NCBI GenBank assembly: GCA_023807065.1
Contig: JAJJLU010000457.1
Coordinates: 1-41,034, forward strand
DNA from: Isotricha intestinalis
Lineage: Eukaryota; Ciliophora; Litostomatea; Vestibuliferida; Isotrichidae
Reading direction: 5' to 3'
Length of the DNA stretch: 41,034 nucleotides
Within the stretch, counting starts at the first letter, position 1; each line of letters starts with the position of its first letter. Positions 10,375 through 19,668 of this stretch are shown piece by piece. Made by a program: the position numbers and the translations under genes. Below the pieces are notes generated by a model. That model saw only the letters and a list, made by a program, of their open reading frames with translations, was not told the origin of the DNA and did not search any database.

Positions 10375-12204
10375 TTAAAATATTTTACAATCATGACAAA
10401 TATTATTATCACTTTGTTCCATAATCACCAAATTTTTTTTTAATCTATTTACCAATTTTCTTTTATCATCTTTTAATTTATTCATAATCCTTTGTCTAAA
10501 ACCTATTTTCTCAATATTTAAATCATTTTTTAATTTATCAATATTTAAAGGTTCTTTGCAGTCTAATTGGATTAATAATAATTCAAGACTATAATATCCA
10601 TTAGAAATAAAATTATTTAATAAACTTTCAAGATTAATTTCCTTTAACCAATTGTTTAATTTATTAATACATTTATCATTTTCAATATCATTAACATTAT
10701 TACATTTATAATAAACTTCTTTTGGAATTTGATATGAAAAATTACCTGCAAGTTCTTGAACTTTAATAATAATTTTTGCTCTATCTCCAGGAGAATAAAC
10801 TCCAGCTTCAATTAAATTATTATCTGTTATTCCTAAATCATCTTTGGTTTGATTAATTATTAATTGTATATCATCAAAACCATTAGAAATAAAATTAATA
10901 TAATATTTTTCCATATCGATACTTTTTAAAAAAGTTGATAAAGCACTTAAATTTGGTTTTTCATTTATTGATGTAGTGTTATTTTTAAAAATTATTGATG
11001 AAACAGGATTTGGATTTAAATTAATGTTTGGAATTGTAAATTTTGATATTTGAGAATTATTAGTTTTTTTTAGGTCATTATATATAAAATTATTGCCCAT
11101 ATTATTTTCATAAGGAGAAGAAAATCTGAAATTTTCATTATCAAATTGAGGTTTATTTAATACTAAATTTGTCTTAATAATTGAAGAATTTTTCCTTATT
11201 GTTACATTGTTTGGATGATAAAAATTAGTTGTATTGAATCTTTTCATTGAAGATCGATTAAAATTTACAATATCTTCTTCCTCATTCATATTATATTTAT
11301 CTTGATATATTCTATCATAATTATCCTTTTGTTTTACAAAACTTGAACTCATATTAAAATCATTTGGTTCTTCTTCATTATAATTATTTTTATTTTTTTG
11401 ATTAGAATTATTTGTAATATATTTTGGACTATTTGATTTAGTATCTTCAGTGTAATTTTCTTCTTTTTTTTTATTTGGAATCATTTGTGATTTTAAATTT
11501 TCAAATGAATTAAAATTATTAGGTATACTTAAATTTAATTGCCTATTTTTTTTTATTAAATTTGAACCACTCCATTCAATTTTAATAGATTCAATAATTT
11601 CAGAATCTTCATTTTCATTTTTTTGTTTATTAATTAAACCTTGTTCAATAATTTCAGAGTCATTCTCGTTCATAATATTATCATTCATTAAAGGATTATC
11701 ATTATTATTGCTTTCTAAATCTCTAATAGATATATCAGCAATTTCACCATTATTATTTTTAATAGTATAATCAATATTATTTTCAAGTAAATAATTTTGT
11801 ATATTTTTATTTCCTGTATAATAAGCTAAATGTAAAGGAGTATTCCCATCATTATTTTGTGTATTAAGTGAAATTCCTTTTTTAATAAGATCAATTATCA
11901 TATTTTCTCTTTCAAATTGAACAGCTTTATGTAAATATGAATTTCCTTCTTTATCTTGATAATTTAAATCAAGAATTGGAGATGTTAAAATTAAGTCAAA
12001 AATATCTTTTTTGTCTCTCTCAATTGAATATGATAATAATGTCCCTCCTTTATTATCTGTTTGATTTACTAAAAGTGGATTTTTTGATAAAATTTGATAT
12101 AAGGTTTCTAATGAATAATCACTGCTGATTATAATGTTTGAATGATTCCTTAAACTATGTGAATTTTGATCTGGAATTTTTTTTATATTTTTTGTTATAT
12201 TCAT
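10375..12204 (-). CDS. Ankyrin-repeat and tandem SAM-domain protein with a C-terminal CKIF
   Basis: This 609-residue scaffold-type protein has three parts. Ankyrin repeats fill about residues 30-160, with clear units at 52-83 (TLLSYSIERDKKDIFDLIL), 86-116 (NSYLHKAVQFERENMIIDLI) and 119-150 (GNTPLHLAYYTGNKNIQNYL). A disordered Asn-rich linker follows to about 415. Two SAM domains end it: 421-487 (FLKSIDMEKYYINFISNGFD) and about 513-590 (NNWLKEINLESLLNNFISNG). SAM and ankyrin modules mediate protein-protein assembly, and tandem SAMs often polymerise. The extreme C-terminus is C603-H-D-C606-K-I-F, so C606 forms a CaaX-like box with C603 available for palmitoylation. Prenyl anchoring of a scaffold is the inferred result. 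No enzyme domain is present. Confidence 0.88.
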   Translation of the reverse strand: MNITKNIKKIPDQNSHSLRNHSNIIISSDYSLETLYQILSKNPLLVNQTDNKGGTLLSYSIERDKKDIFDLILTSPILDLNYQDKEGNSYLHKAVQFERENMIIDLIKKGISLNTQNNDGNTPLHLAYYTGNKNIQNYLLENNIDYTIKNNNGEIADISIRDLESNNNDNPLMNDNIMNENDSEIIEQGLINKQKNENEDSEIIESIKIEWSGSNLIKKNRQLNLSIPNNFNSFENLKSQMIPNKKKEENYTEDTKSNSPKYITNNSNQKNKNNYNEEEPNDFNMSSSFVKQKDNYDRIYQDKYNMNEEEDIVNFNRSSMKRFNTTNFYHPNNVTIRKNSSIIKTNLVLNKPQFDNENFRFSSPYENNMGNNFIYNDLKKTNNSQISKFTIPNINLNPNPVSSIIFKNNTTSINEKPNLSALSTFLKSIDMEKYYINFISNGFDDIQLIINQTKDDLGITDNNLIEAGVYSPGDRAKIIIKVQELAGNFSYQIPKEVYYKCNNVNDIENDKCINKLNNWLKEINLESLLNNFISNGYYSLELLLIQLDCKEPLNIDKLKNDLNIEKIGFRQRIMNKLKDDKRKLVNRLKKNLVIMEQSDNNICHDCKIF

Positions 12205-13455
12205 ATTTAATTTATATTTTATTAAATATATAAGATTTTTAATTTTATTTTTTATTAAATTTTTATTAAAATTAATTTATGATTACTTAAAATTTTAGGG
12301 TTAAATTTTTATGAAGAGCAATTTTAAAGTTTTAAATTGAAAAAAAGAGAATATAATAATATTTTAATTTATTTTAAATAATTAAATTTTCATGTAATAA
12401 ATAAACATAAATTATATTTCTAAAGTAATTTTATTCTTTTAATTTCATTTTCTATTTAATTTAATTTAACAAACTATTTATTGTACTAATTTAAATTAAT
12501 TAAAATCAAAATATTGGAAAAAATTAATGAACCCATAACTTTAAAAATTGGGTTTTATCTGATTTTCTTATGAAAAAAGAAAACAAATATTTTTTTCTTT
12601 ATGATTTTGCCTTCAATAGATTTTTATGAAATTTCTTTATCTTTTATACTAACTTTTTTTCCAAAATGTCATTATTATCATATAAAAACTATTTATATAT
12701 ATCATTGATTATAATTTTCAATTGCCATTTTTTAAAATAGTTATTTTATATCTTCCTTTTCTTTAATAGTATATTCTTCATAGTTTCATGACAATTTGTT
12801 TAATTTCTATAAAACCTAATATAATTTTTTATATAGTAAAAAAATATATAAATCTATATTTTTACTTTTCAATTCTTTCAATCATAATTGATTTTTATTT
12901 TAAACTTTAGGATTATAATTAAAAAAACTATATTTTCAGATTTCAGATTTAATAACTTTTTTGGTTTAGTAGTTTGAAGTCTGATTATCATACTAAATGA
13001 AGTGAAAGATGTATTAGTATGAGCAGTCTTTTTCAGAGCTGGAATAGTTACACACCAAATAATTGCAGATTCCTTGAAGTTATCTCAATTATATTTTATA
13101 AACTAAATAGATATGACCCTTACATTTAAAAATTAATAAAACAATTATTGTGATGAACTTAATTTTTCAAAAAAATAAATTAAATAAATAATATTATAAT
13201 ATGAGAAAATACAATTATATCAACTTTTAATTTTAAGTAACTTATTTTCCAATTTCATTCTTTCTATAAATCTGTTATTTAATAGTTGTTTTTATCATTT
13301 ACACAATTTAAAAAAATTGTACCTCTCATGTCCTTATATTTTGTATTTATTCATTATAAGTTTTTTTTCTTATCCATGTTTTCGTAAATTTTATTTATTT
13401 TTTAAATTATAAATTTTTTTTCTTTTTTCTTTTATTAATATTTTTTATATAAAAA
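12205..13455. other. Long spacer with one higher-GC island
   Basis: Most of this 1.25 kb resembles other spacers. The exception is about 12960-13110, where G+C is visibly higher and a minus-strand frame is open (listed separately). A GTGATGA sequence near 13150 resembles a snoRNA C box, but no matching D box with flanking pairing is apparent. A weak 6-bp inverted repeat (AACCCA/TGGGTT) sits at 12530-12554. Confidence 0.5.
12878..13084 (-). pseudogene. Possible gene remnant (68-codon open frame, no start)
   Basis: Reading the minus strand from 13084 to a TGA at 12878-12880 gives 68 codons with no stop, unusual for a spacer this AT-rich. The first two thirds have a mixed composition (Ala, Thr, Pro, Trp, Cys) unlike random spacer translation. 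They include IIWCVTIPAL, faintly similar to the start of the second HSP70/HSPA12-type subdomain (xxVTVPAxW). An in-frame stop lies just upstream and no Met start is present, so it is not a complete gene. It could also be part of a noncoding RNA gene. Confidence is low. Confidence 0.25.
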
Positions 13456-14826
13456 ATGAATTGGGAAAAAATGCGTAAGTTGAATATAAAAAAATCTATT
13501 ATAACTAAAGATTCTTTATCTAAAGATATTAACCCTGATTTTCCTTTAAATAAAAAATATGGAAATATTAAAAAAAATGCTTATAAGAATGCACAAAATA
13601 TTTTTGATTCTGATGAAAAGAAAAATGAAATTATATCTTTTTTAGATAAAAAAAGAAATGAAGAAAATAGAGAAAAAGAAAGAAGTATTTCTCCTTTATT
13701 AGAAAATAATATTTTTACAAGTATAAAAAATATTAATCTTATTACTCCAACTAAAATAAATAAAAAAGATTTTCAAACTATTTCTAAAGAAAAATTTTTT
13801 AATAATTCTGAATATCATAAAAATAGAAATATTAGTGTAAATAATAATATATCTAAAAAATATTTTTCTAAAGAATTTTCTGAAAATGATGAAATTGAAA
13901 AAAAAATAAAAGAACTGAAAATCAGAAATCAAATTAATAAAAAATATCCTATTAGAATTACTAAACAAAATAATAATTTAAAAATGACTTTTATAAGAAT
14001 AAATATTACTACTGTTAAACATGCAGTTGAAGATAATTATTCTGAAGAAAAATTTGATTTTTCTATAAATAATAAAAGTAATATAAAAAAATTAAAAAAA
14101 GAATTTGAAAAGGAATCAATAAATTTTTTCATTGAAGGCAAAAAGAAAGAAGAAGATAAAGGAGATAATGATATTTTTATTGGTTTTAAATTAAGTAAAA
14201 TAGAGAAAGGAAAAGAAGTAAAAGAATATTATATAAATGAATCAATTGAAGAATTAAATAAAAAATTTGAAGAAGATAATATTAAAATAAATGATTTTCC
14301 TTTAAAGTTTAAAACTTATGATAAAACTATTAATGAAATTGATAAATTAGAAGATATAGAATATATTAAAATAAAAAATGATAAAAAAGAAATTAAAAAT
14401 TTAATTGATATAGGAATTAATACTATTAAAGATAAAAAAAAATTCGAAAATAAAGGAATAAGTGTTAATTTCTTCCCAATAACAACACAAAGAGGAGTAA
14501 ATACAGATGATAATATATGGAAATATAATAATAATATTGATGATATTAATGATGATGTTAAAAAAATTCATTATAGAAATTATAGTCACAATTATATTGA
14601 ACGTGGAAAACATTATTTCACTGATAATTATTATTATAATAAAAATATAAGGAGAGAAAAATTAGAATCTAAAAATAAAGTTACAAGAGATAAATTACAA
14701 AAAGCTTTAAATGAATATAGAAGTAAAAGAATTGAACTTCAAGAAAAAATTTATTATGATGAAAGTTCAAATAATTCTCTTCAAGAAAGTTTTGGGGTAT
14801 TAGAAAGATCAATGGTTGAAAGTTAA
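13456..14826 (+). CDS. Basic protein of unknown function (456 aa)
   Basis: I do not recognise this protein. Residues 1-165 are Lys/Asn-rich and probably disordered. Residues 170-325 alternate short beta-like and helical stretches (for example MTFIRINITTVKHAVED, then FIGFKLSKIEKG and EYIKIKN) and may form a folded domain. Residues 405-435 (DKLQKALNEYRSKRIELQEK) look like a short coiled coil. No signal peptide or membrane segment is seen. The frame is unbroken for nearly 1.4 kb, which makes it secure as a gene. The sequence starts MNW directly after an AT-rich leader and ends at TAA. Confidence 0.68.
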   Translation: MNWEKMRKLNIKKSIITKDSLSKDINPDFPLNKKYGNIKKNAYKNAQNIFDSDEKKNEIISFLDKKRNEENREKERSISPLLENNIFTSIKNINLITPTKINKKDFQTISKEKFFNNSEYHKNRNISVNNNISKKYFSKEFSENDEIEKKIKELKIRNQINKKYPIRITKQNNNLKMTFIRINITTVKHAVEDNYSEEKFDFSINNKSNIKKLKKEFEKESINFFIEGKKKEEDKGDNDIFIGFKLSKIEKGKEVKEYYINESIEELNKKFEEDNIKINDFPLKFKTYDKTINEIDKLEDIEYIKIKNDKKEIKNLIDIGINTIKDKKKFENKGISVNFFPITTQRGVNTDDNIWKYNNNIDDINDDVKKIHYRNYSHNYIERGKHYFTDNYYYNKNIRREKLESKNKVTRDKLQKALNEYRSKRIELQEKIYYDESSNNSLQESFGVLERSMVES

Positions 14827-15190
14827 TTAATATTATATTTAGAGCAATTTTTTTTGAGAGTTTTTATAAATAAAACAAACAAAATTTCATATATTTAATT
14901 AAATATTATTTCATCATTAATTTATAAAAAGAAAAAAATTCTAATTAGACTATAAGAATTTATAGGAATTAATTTACTTTTGAAAAAATTTTTTTGGAAC
15001 AATAAATCTTTTAGAATATTATTTAATTTAATATGTTTATTTATTTTTATATTTATATTTATATTTATTTAATTTATTTTAAAATTATTAAAAATAATAA
15101 AACATTTTTATTTCTATTGTAAATTATCAAGAAAAATATATTCTATATATTAAATTAAAAAATTAAGAAGTTAAATATATTTTTCTGAAC
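14827..15190. other. Convergent 3' spacer with short ATTTAT repeats
   Basis: No gene is visible between the two convergent 3' ends. A short tandem run of TTTATA-type units occupies about 15045-15070. Nothing else stands out. Confidence 0.45.
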
Positions 15191-16765
15191 TTATTTCAAT
15201 TTTTTTTGAACATCTTTTAAAATTAAAGAAATATTATCAATATTATTATTGATATATTTAAAAAGAATTTTTTTAACTTTTATTAATTCTTTATCATTTT
15301 CATCTCCTAAAAATGGTTTAATAAACAGTTCATTTCCTTTACATTTTAAAAATTGATTAGGATTAATTATAAAACTTTTATTAGGATTTCTATTTAATAA
15401 AGAAATATCAGAAATAATATTAGGATGAATATACTCACAATATAATCTATGAGAAACAATATCTTCATCAAAATTTAAATTATCTAAAATTGTATCCATA
15501 TATTCTTTTGAACTTTCAGTAAACATTATAATTTCATATCTTTTTGATAAATCTTTTATAAAATTTTCTCCCCCATTTCTTATTTTTACATAAGGATTAT
15601 TATTATTATCACAATAATAAGCAATTACTTCATCTAAATTTATAAATATTGTAATTGAATATTTTTCTATATTTATTGGAGATAAATAATATAAAGGAGT
15701 CTCATTTATTTTTTCCATTGCTTCTGTTTCAATACTTTTTAATGTATCTGATAAATTTTTATTATTTTTTAATATTGAAATTAATTTTAATATGTCATTC
15801 CCATTTTTATTATAGTGCCATTCAAAAAATTTATTTATTTGTAAATAATCAGGAAAGTTTGATGGTATTGTTGTTATTATAGAAAGAATTATTTTATTTT
15901 TTCTTTTAAATGATTCATATTCTTTTAAATTTAGAAATGTTGTTGTATTCTTTTTCAAATTATTTCTTAAAGTTTCATAATTTTGTTTTGAATAAGTAAA
16001 AAAATTTGAAAAAGCTCTTAGAATAAATTCATCTGTTGAGTTAGCATAAAATAAGGAAGATAAAAAGATATAAATTTGATATAAGATAAACTTGTTAATT
16101 TCAATATTCTTTAAATTTGATTTTAAAATAATTTCAACATCTTCACTGAATAAAAAATGAATATAATCAAAAGATAAGACTTTTTTTTTAAGAACAGAAT
16201 CTTTAAACTTATCTTCATTTAATTTTATTTTTTCCCATTCTTTAATTAATTCTTTATATAAATTTTCAATTTGAAATATATTCTCTTCATTAATACTTTC
16301 AATAAGGTTATTTATTGAAATATCTTCTTTTTCTTCTTCATAATCAGAATCAGATAAAATTTTTTCTTGTAATTTTCCAGTTTCATAAATTTTTTGTTTA
16401 TTTGCCTCATAATTTTTAATATTATTATTTATTAAATTAATTGAAGTATTTTCTGTTAAAACACTTGCATTTCTTGTATTATTTATACTATTAGTCTTAT
16501 TTAAATTTTTTATTTCTTTTTGAGAAACTGGTTTTAAATAATAATCATATTTACTTAATTTTTGTTCTATATCTTTTAACAGTAAATCATTATACTGGAT
16601 ATTAGAATAAGCTTCTGTTAAACTATTTTTTGGAGTATGATCATTTATTTTAATCACTTCATCTTTATTACTTTGTTCTGATTTTTTTTCAAATTGATTA
16701 TCAAAGAAAGTTTTTGCTATTAATTCCATTTTTTTTGAATTTGAAGTTTCAAATATTTTAGACAT
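15191..16765 (-). CDS. TIM50/FCP1-like (NIF domain) protein, probable pseudophosphatase
   Basis: The C-terminal third (about 368-500) of this 524-residue protein matches the NIF/FCP1 fold in its TIM50-like form. Motif I reads ITIFINLDEVI at 371-381. The block YEIIMFTES at 410-418 and the block SDISLLNRNPNKSFIINPN at 452-470 follow, then FIKPFLGDENDKEL at 481-494. Active members have DLDET-type motif I. Here the nucleophile Asp is Asn376, and the later Asp usually present after the IIVD strand is also absent (FIINPN). Catalysis is therefore unlikely, as in many TIM50 proteins, which are receptors in mitochondrial import. The 360-residue N-terminal extension is charged and partly helical, with no membrane segment or clear targeting signal, so a role in hydrogenosomal or mitochondrial import is not assured. 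Confidence 0.75.
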   Translation of the reverse strand: MSKIFETSNSKKMELIAKTFFDNQFEKKSEQSNKDEVIKINDHTPKNSLTEAYSNIQYNDLLLKDIEQKLSKYDYYLKPVSQKEIKNLNKTNSINNTRNASVLTENTSINLINNNIKNYEANKQKIYETGKLQEKILSDSDYEEEKEDISINNLIESINEENIFQIENLYKELIKEWEKIKLNEDKFKDSVLKKKVLSFDYIHFLFSEDVEIILKSNLKNIEINKFILYQIYIFLSSLFYANSTDEFILRAFSNFFTYSKQNYETLRNNLKKNTTTFLNLKEYESFKRKNKIILSIITTIPSNFPDYLQINKFFEWHYNKNGNDILKLISILKNNKNLSDTLKSIETEAMEKINETPLYYLSPINIEKYSITIFINLDEVIAYYCDNNNNPYVKIRNGGENFIKDLSKRYEIIMFTESSKEYMDTILDNLNFDEDIVSHRLYCEYIHPNIISDISLLNRNPNKSFIINPNQFLKCKGNELFIKPFLGDENDKELIKVKKILFKYINNNIDNISLILKDVQKKLK

Positions 16766-17343
16766 TTTATTTTATATATTGAATGAATAGTTTTAATATT
16801 CAATAATATATTTAATTTTTAAAAAATATAACAAAAAAAAATCAATGGATTTATATGATTGATTTAATAAAAATATAGTATAATAAATTATCAAATATAA
16901 TATAAAAACATTTTTTTCATAGTAAAAATACTTAATTATAATTAATTATATTTTTTTAATAATGAAAAATAATAGAATTATTATAAGTAATAATTTTTTT
17001 TTGTTTTTTTTTAAATTATAAATAATAAAAAATATTTATACCTAAACAGCTAATAGAACCTAAATTGTTATATTCAAAAGAATATAACCTCTACTTTTTT
17101 TATATATATGGCGAAAGATATTTTTATTGATTGAATATATATTCAAAAATCAAAAAAATTGAAACAATCAATAAAAATTATTTATTTATAAATGAATCCT
17201 AAAAAATCTATTATTCTAAAATAAAAACTTAATTAAATCTTATAATTTTTATCATAAAATAATACAATCTCTACATACATTAAAAATATATATTCTCTCT
17301 AATAATATTTTATAAAAATAAGAAAAAAAACAATATAGAAAAT
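16766..17343. other. Spacer between two minus-strand genes
   Basis: No coding frame is visible. It contains the promoter of the TIM50-like gene at its right-hand neighbour's side (near 16766) and one perfect hairpin, listed separately at 17067-17088. Confidence 0.45.
17067..17088 (+). other. Perfect 9-bp hairpin followed by a T run
   Basis: GTTATATTC (17067-17075), a four-base AAAA loop and GAATATAAC (17080-17088) form a perfect stem-loop. CCTCTAC and then seven T bases follow directly, which resembles the end of a small RNA polymerase III transcript. The bases upstream (17039-17066) are slightly richer in C and G than the surroundings. In DNA this AT-rich a stem can arise by chance, so an RNA gene is only a possibility. 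Confidence 0.3.
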
Positions 17344-18099
17344 CTAACATTCGATGCTTTTTCTTTTGAAGATATTTTCATCTACAACAAAAACATCTTT
17401 AAATAAAACATGATTTTTAATTTTTTCATTTGGAAATATTGTTTTAAATTCTTTAAAATAAATTAATGGAATTAAAATTTCTTTATTTTTTTTTAAACTA
17501 TCATCATTTCCCTTCTTTTCTTCTTCATTTTTATCAATATTTTTATGATACATAACTTTAATAGGATAATGTTTAATCATTTTTGTGATTTTTTGAATTT
17601 TTGAAAAAACAATTTTACAAATTTTAATTGAATTTGTGTTTGGCCATTTTTTTCCATTGAATCTAAAATAAAAATAAATAATGTCTAAAGTATTTATAAA
17701 ATTAATAAAAGCATAACCATAATTTTTTTGTTCACTTATATCTGTAGGTACTAGGAATAAATTAAATTTACCTTCAAATTCTTGGTTGAAAATATTAAGA
17801 AATTTTTCTTTTGAAAATTTATTTGGAATATTTTTAACCATTAAAATTGTTCTTTTTTCTTTTAAAGTTAAAATTTTAGAAATGCTAACTTCGCTTGAAT
17901 TATTTTGTTTTAATTCTGGTTTTTTTATAATATAAGAATTTATATTATTTAATGAAGGAATATTAAAAATTTGATTTTCTATTTTTTTAAAGATTTGAGA
18001 AAAGCGAGATTCATTTTTATTATACTTGAAAGCATAATAAATTGGGTTAAATTCTCGATTTAACCATTGAATTCTACAAAAATCTATTTTACATTTCAT
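17344..18099 (-). CDS. Mei2-like RNA-binding protein (RRM_2 type)
   Basis: This 251-residue protein carries a Mei2-type C-terminal RRM at about 83-180. The RNP2-like strand is RTILMVKNIPNKFS (83-96), the family hallmark 'xxxRNIPNKxx'. The RNP1-like segment is NYGYAFINFIN (126-136), and the Mei2-specific FNGKKWPNTNS follows at 147-157. Mei2 proteins bind RNA and act in meiotic commitment in fission yeast and in meiosis and development in plants. In ciliates this family could act in conjugation, but that is an inference. Unlike Mei2 itself (much longer, three RRMs), this is a short single-RRM form. Residues 195-240 are a charged tail with a final hydrophobic patch. It ends at TAG. Confidence 0.85.
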   Translation of the reverse strand: MKCKIDFCRIQWLNREFNPIYYAFKYNKNESRFSQIFKKIENQIFNIPSLNNINSYIIKKPELKQNNSSEVSISKILTLKEKRTILMVKNIPNKFSKEKFLNIFNQEFEGKFNLFLVPTDISEQKNYGYAFINFINTLDIIYFYFRFNGKKWPNTNSIKICKIVFSKIQKITKMIKHYPIKVMYHKNIDKNEEEKKGNDDSLKKNKEILIPLIYFKEFKTIFPNEKIKNHVLFKDVFVVDENIFKRKSIEC

Positions 18100-18686
18100 A
18101 TTTAAAATTATTAGTTGTTTTTTATTATTATAATTTATTTATTTTAGAAATCAATCACTAGATTTATATCGGATATAAATTAAATTAAATATATTAAAAT
18201 ATGAATTAGTTTGTATATTTTATATATTTGAATATATGGATATAAAAATAATTAAAATGGATAATGCTATTATTTAATTAAATATCATTATATCTTTAAA
18301 GAGAAAAAACAAAAAATGAAATAATCATAAATATTAAGAATGAATTAACAGTTTTTTATAATTTATAAAAAAACTTCATTTAAAAATTAAGATTTTATCT
18401 TCTTTCTGATTAAAAAATAATCATTTTTATGAAATTTAAAGTAAAAGAATAAATGAAATAATTGTGTTGTTTCGAAAATCTGAATTTTTTTATTATTTTA
18501 CACTTAATAAAGAAAGAAATAGAATATTTATTAAAATTATAATTAATTTTAAAGTTACTTATAAATAACTTTCTCTAAAAATGGGTAATAAACGAGAGTA
18601 AATATTAAAAAAATAAAGTAATTTACTTAAGCTTCAGTTCCCTCTCAATTACAAACAATTTAAAAAATAAGAAAAGGAAATAATAA
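18100..18686. other. Spacer upstream of the Mei2-like gene
   Basis: This holds the promoter of the minus-strand Mei2-like gene next to 18100. No complete gene is seen. The last 60 bases may belong to the decayed ORF that follows, in another frame (a reading through CCCTCTCAATTACAA). Confidence 0.4.
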
Positions 18687-19106
18687 ATTAATAAAGAAAA
18701 TGATGATTATTCGTATAATATTATTAAAAAAGGAAAAACCAAAAAAAAAAATATCAAAAATAATGAAAAACATTGGAAAAAAATGATGGAAATAATACAA
18801 ATAAAAGAATATAATAATTCATTAACAACAAACAAAATATTACATTTTATAAATGAAAATCAAAAAGTCAAAAAAATTCTATTTTACAAAAAGAAAATAA
18901 GAAGAAAGTAAATTCCTAAAAATATTATATATTGGCGTAGATAAAAAGTTAGAAAACAATTTTTGAGAAACAAATATAAAAATATTAGAATAATATCATC
19001 ATATAATAAAGAAATAAAATTAATAAGAAGACTTTTAATGAAGTAAACAGCATTTCCCAAAATAAATGTGATGAAAAAAAGAGGAGAAAAATTATACTTT
19101 AAATAA
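18687..19106 (+). pseudogene. Decayed ORF encoding a very basic protein
   Basis: One plus-strand frame runs for 140 codons with only three internal stops, all TAA (18909, 18942 and 19044), before a final TAA at 19104. In spacer DNA of this composition about one codon in ten would be a stop, so this looks like recently coding sequence. The translation is rich in Lys, Ile, Arg and Asn, with pieces such as EHWKKMMEIIQIKEYNNS and YWRR. No start codon precedes the frame in register, and upstream stops at 18681 and 18684 abut it. I do not recognise a family. Alternatives are a real gene with unseen introns or an ORF broken by assembly error. Confidence 0.45.
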
Positions 19107-19303
19107 TATTTAATTTGAAGTTCAAGCGATTTTATTTTATATAAATATAAATTTATTACATATAAGGAGGAGTAAATAAATTTACATTAAATATAAATAA
19201 AGGAGAAAATAAGAAAGAGAATATTCGATTAAACAATTAAAAAAATAAAAAATAAGCTAATTATTTAATAAATATATAATAAATAAACATTTTTAGATAT
19301 AAA
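19107..19303. promoter_or_regulatory. 5' flank of the L40 gene
   Basis: The 197 bases before the L40 start should carry its promoter. They include several GGAG/GGAGA motifs in an otherwise AT-rich stretch. No ubiquitin-coding exon is present here or in the 1.2 kb upstream. Confidence 0.35.
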
Positions 19304-19543
19304 ATGGAAGAAGAAACTATATTAGAAAAATCAAAAGAAGGTTTAATAGGTGGAGCAGGACCATCTGAAATTCCAGATCATTTAAGAGAATTAGCTCAAA
19401 AATATAGAACCAATAAAATGATTTGTAGAAAATGTTATGCTAGATTACCTTTAGGAGCACATAATTGTAGAAAAAGAAAATGTGGTCATTGTGCTAACAT
19501 TAGACCTAAGAAGAAGATAAAAGAAAAGGAAAAAGGAAAATAA
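19304..19543 (+). CDS. RPL40: Large-subunit ribosomal protein eL40, not fused to ubiquitin
   Basis: L40 is a small zinc-binding protein of the 60S subunit, near the factor-binding site. In most eukaryotes it is made as a ubiquitin fusion. Here the L40 part is unmistakable: [20 protein letters not shown] (26-45), then [17 protein letters not shown] (46-62) and a basic tail. The zinc ligands are C41, C44, C55 and C60, with an extra C63. Instead of a 76-residue ubiquitin the protein begins with about 25 other residues, [20 protein letters not shown] and onward. A Gly-Gly pair (G16-G17) falls close to where ubiquitin's terminal Gly-Gly would be. The ATG at 19304 is the only reasonable start. Only 125 bases separate its stop from the next gene. 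Confidence 0.95.
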   Translation: MEEETILEKSKEGLIGGAGPSEIPDHLRELAQKYRTNKMICRKCYARLPLGAHNCRKRKCGHCANIRPKKKIKEKEKGK

Positions 19544-19668
19544 ATTTGAATTATTTTTTATATTCATAAATTTATATACATTATTTTTTAAAATTGTTTT
19601 TGCTTTTTTAAAATGTTTTTTTTTGTCAAAAATAAAATTGAATTTTTTTAAAAGTTTTTTTTTTAAAA

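Noticed and set aside
12530..12554. AACCCA/TGGGTT inverted repeat
   Set aside because: Only six pairs with an unpaired 13-base loop; no flanking support for an RNA or a site.
13123..13143. A GTAAG...TAG 21-base stretch (minus strand) like a ciliate mini-intron before the 68-codon frame
   Set aside because: Removing it does not join open frames; stops remain on both sides.
19100..19140. GTTCAAGCG resembling a tRNA B box
   Set aside because: No A box, no acceptor stem and no anticodon arm can be built around it.
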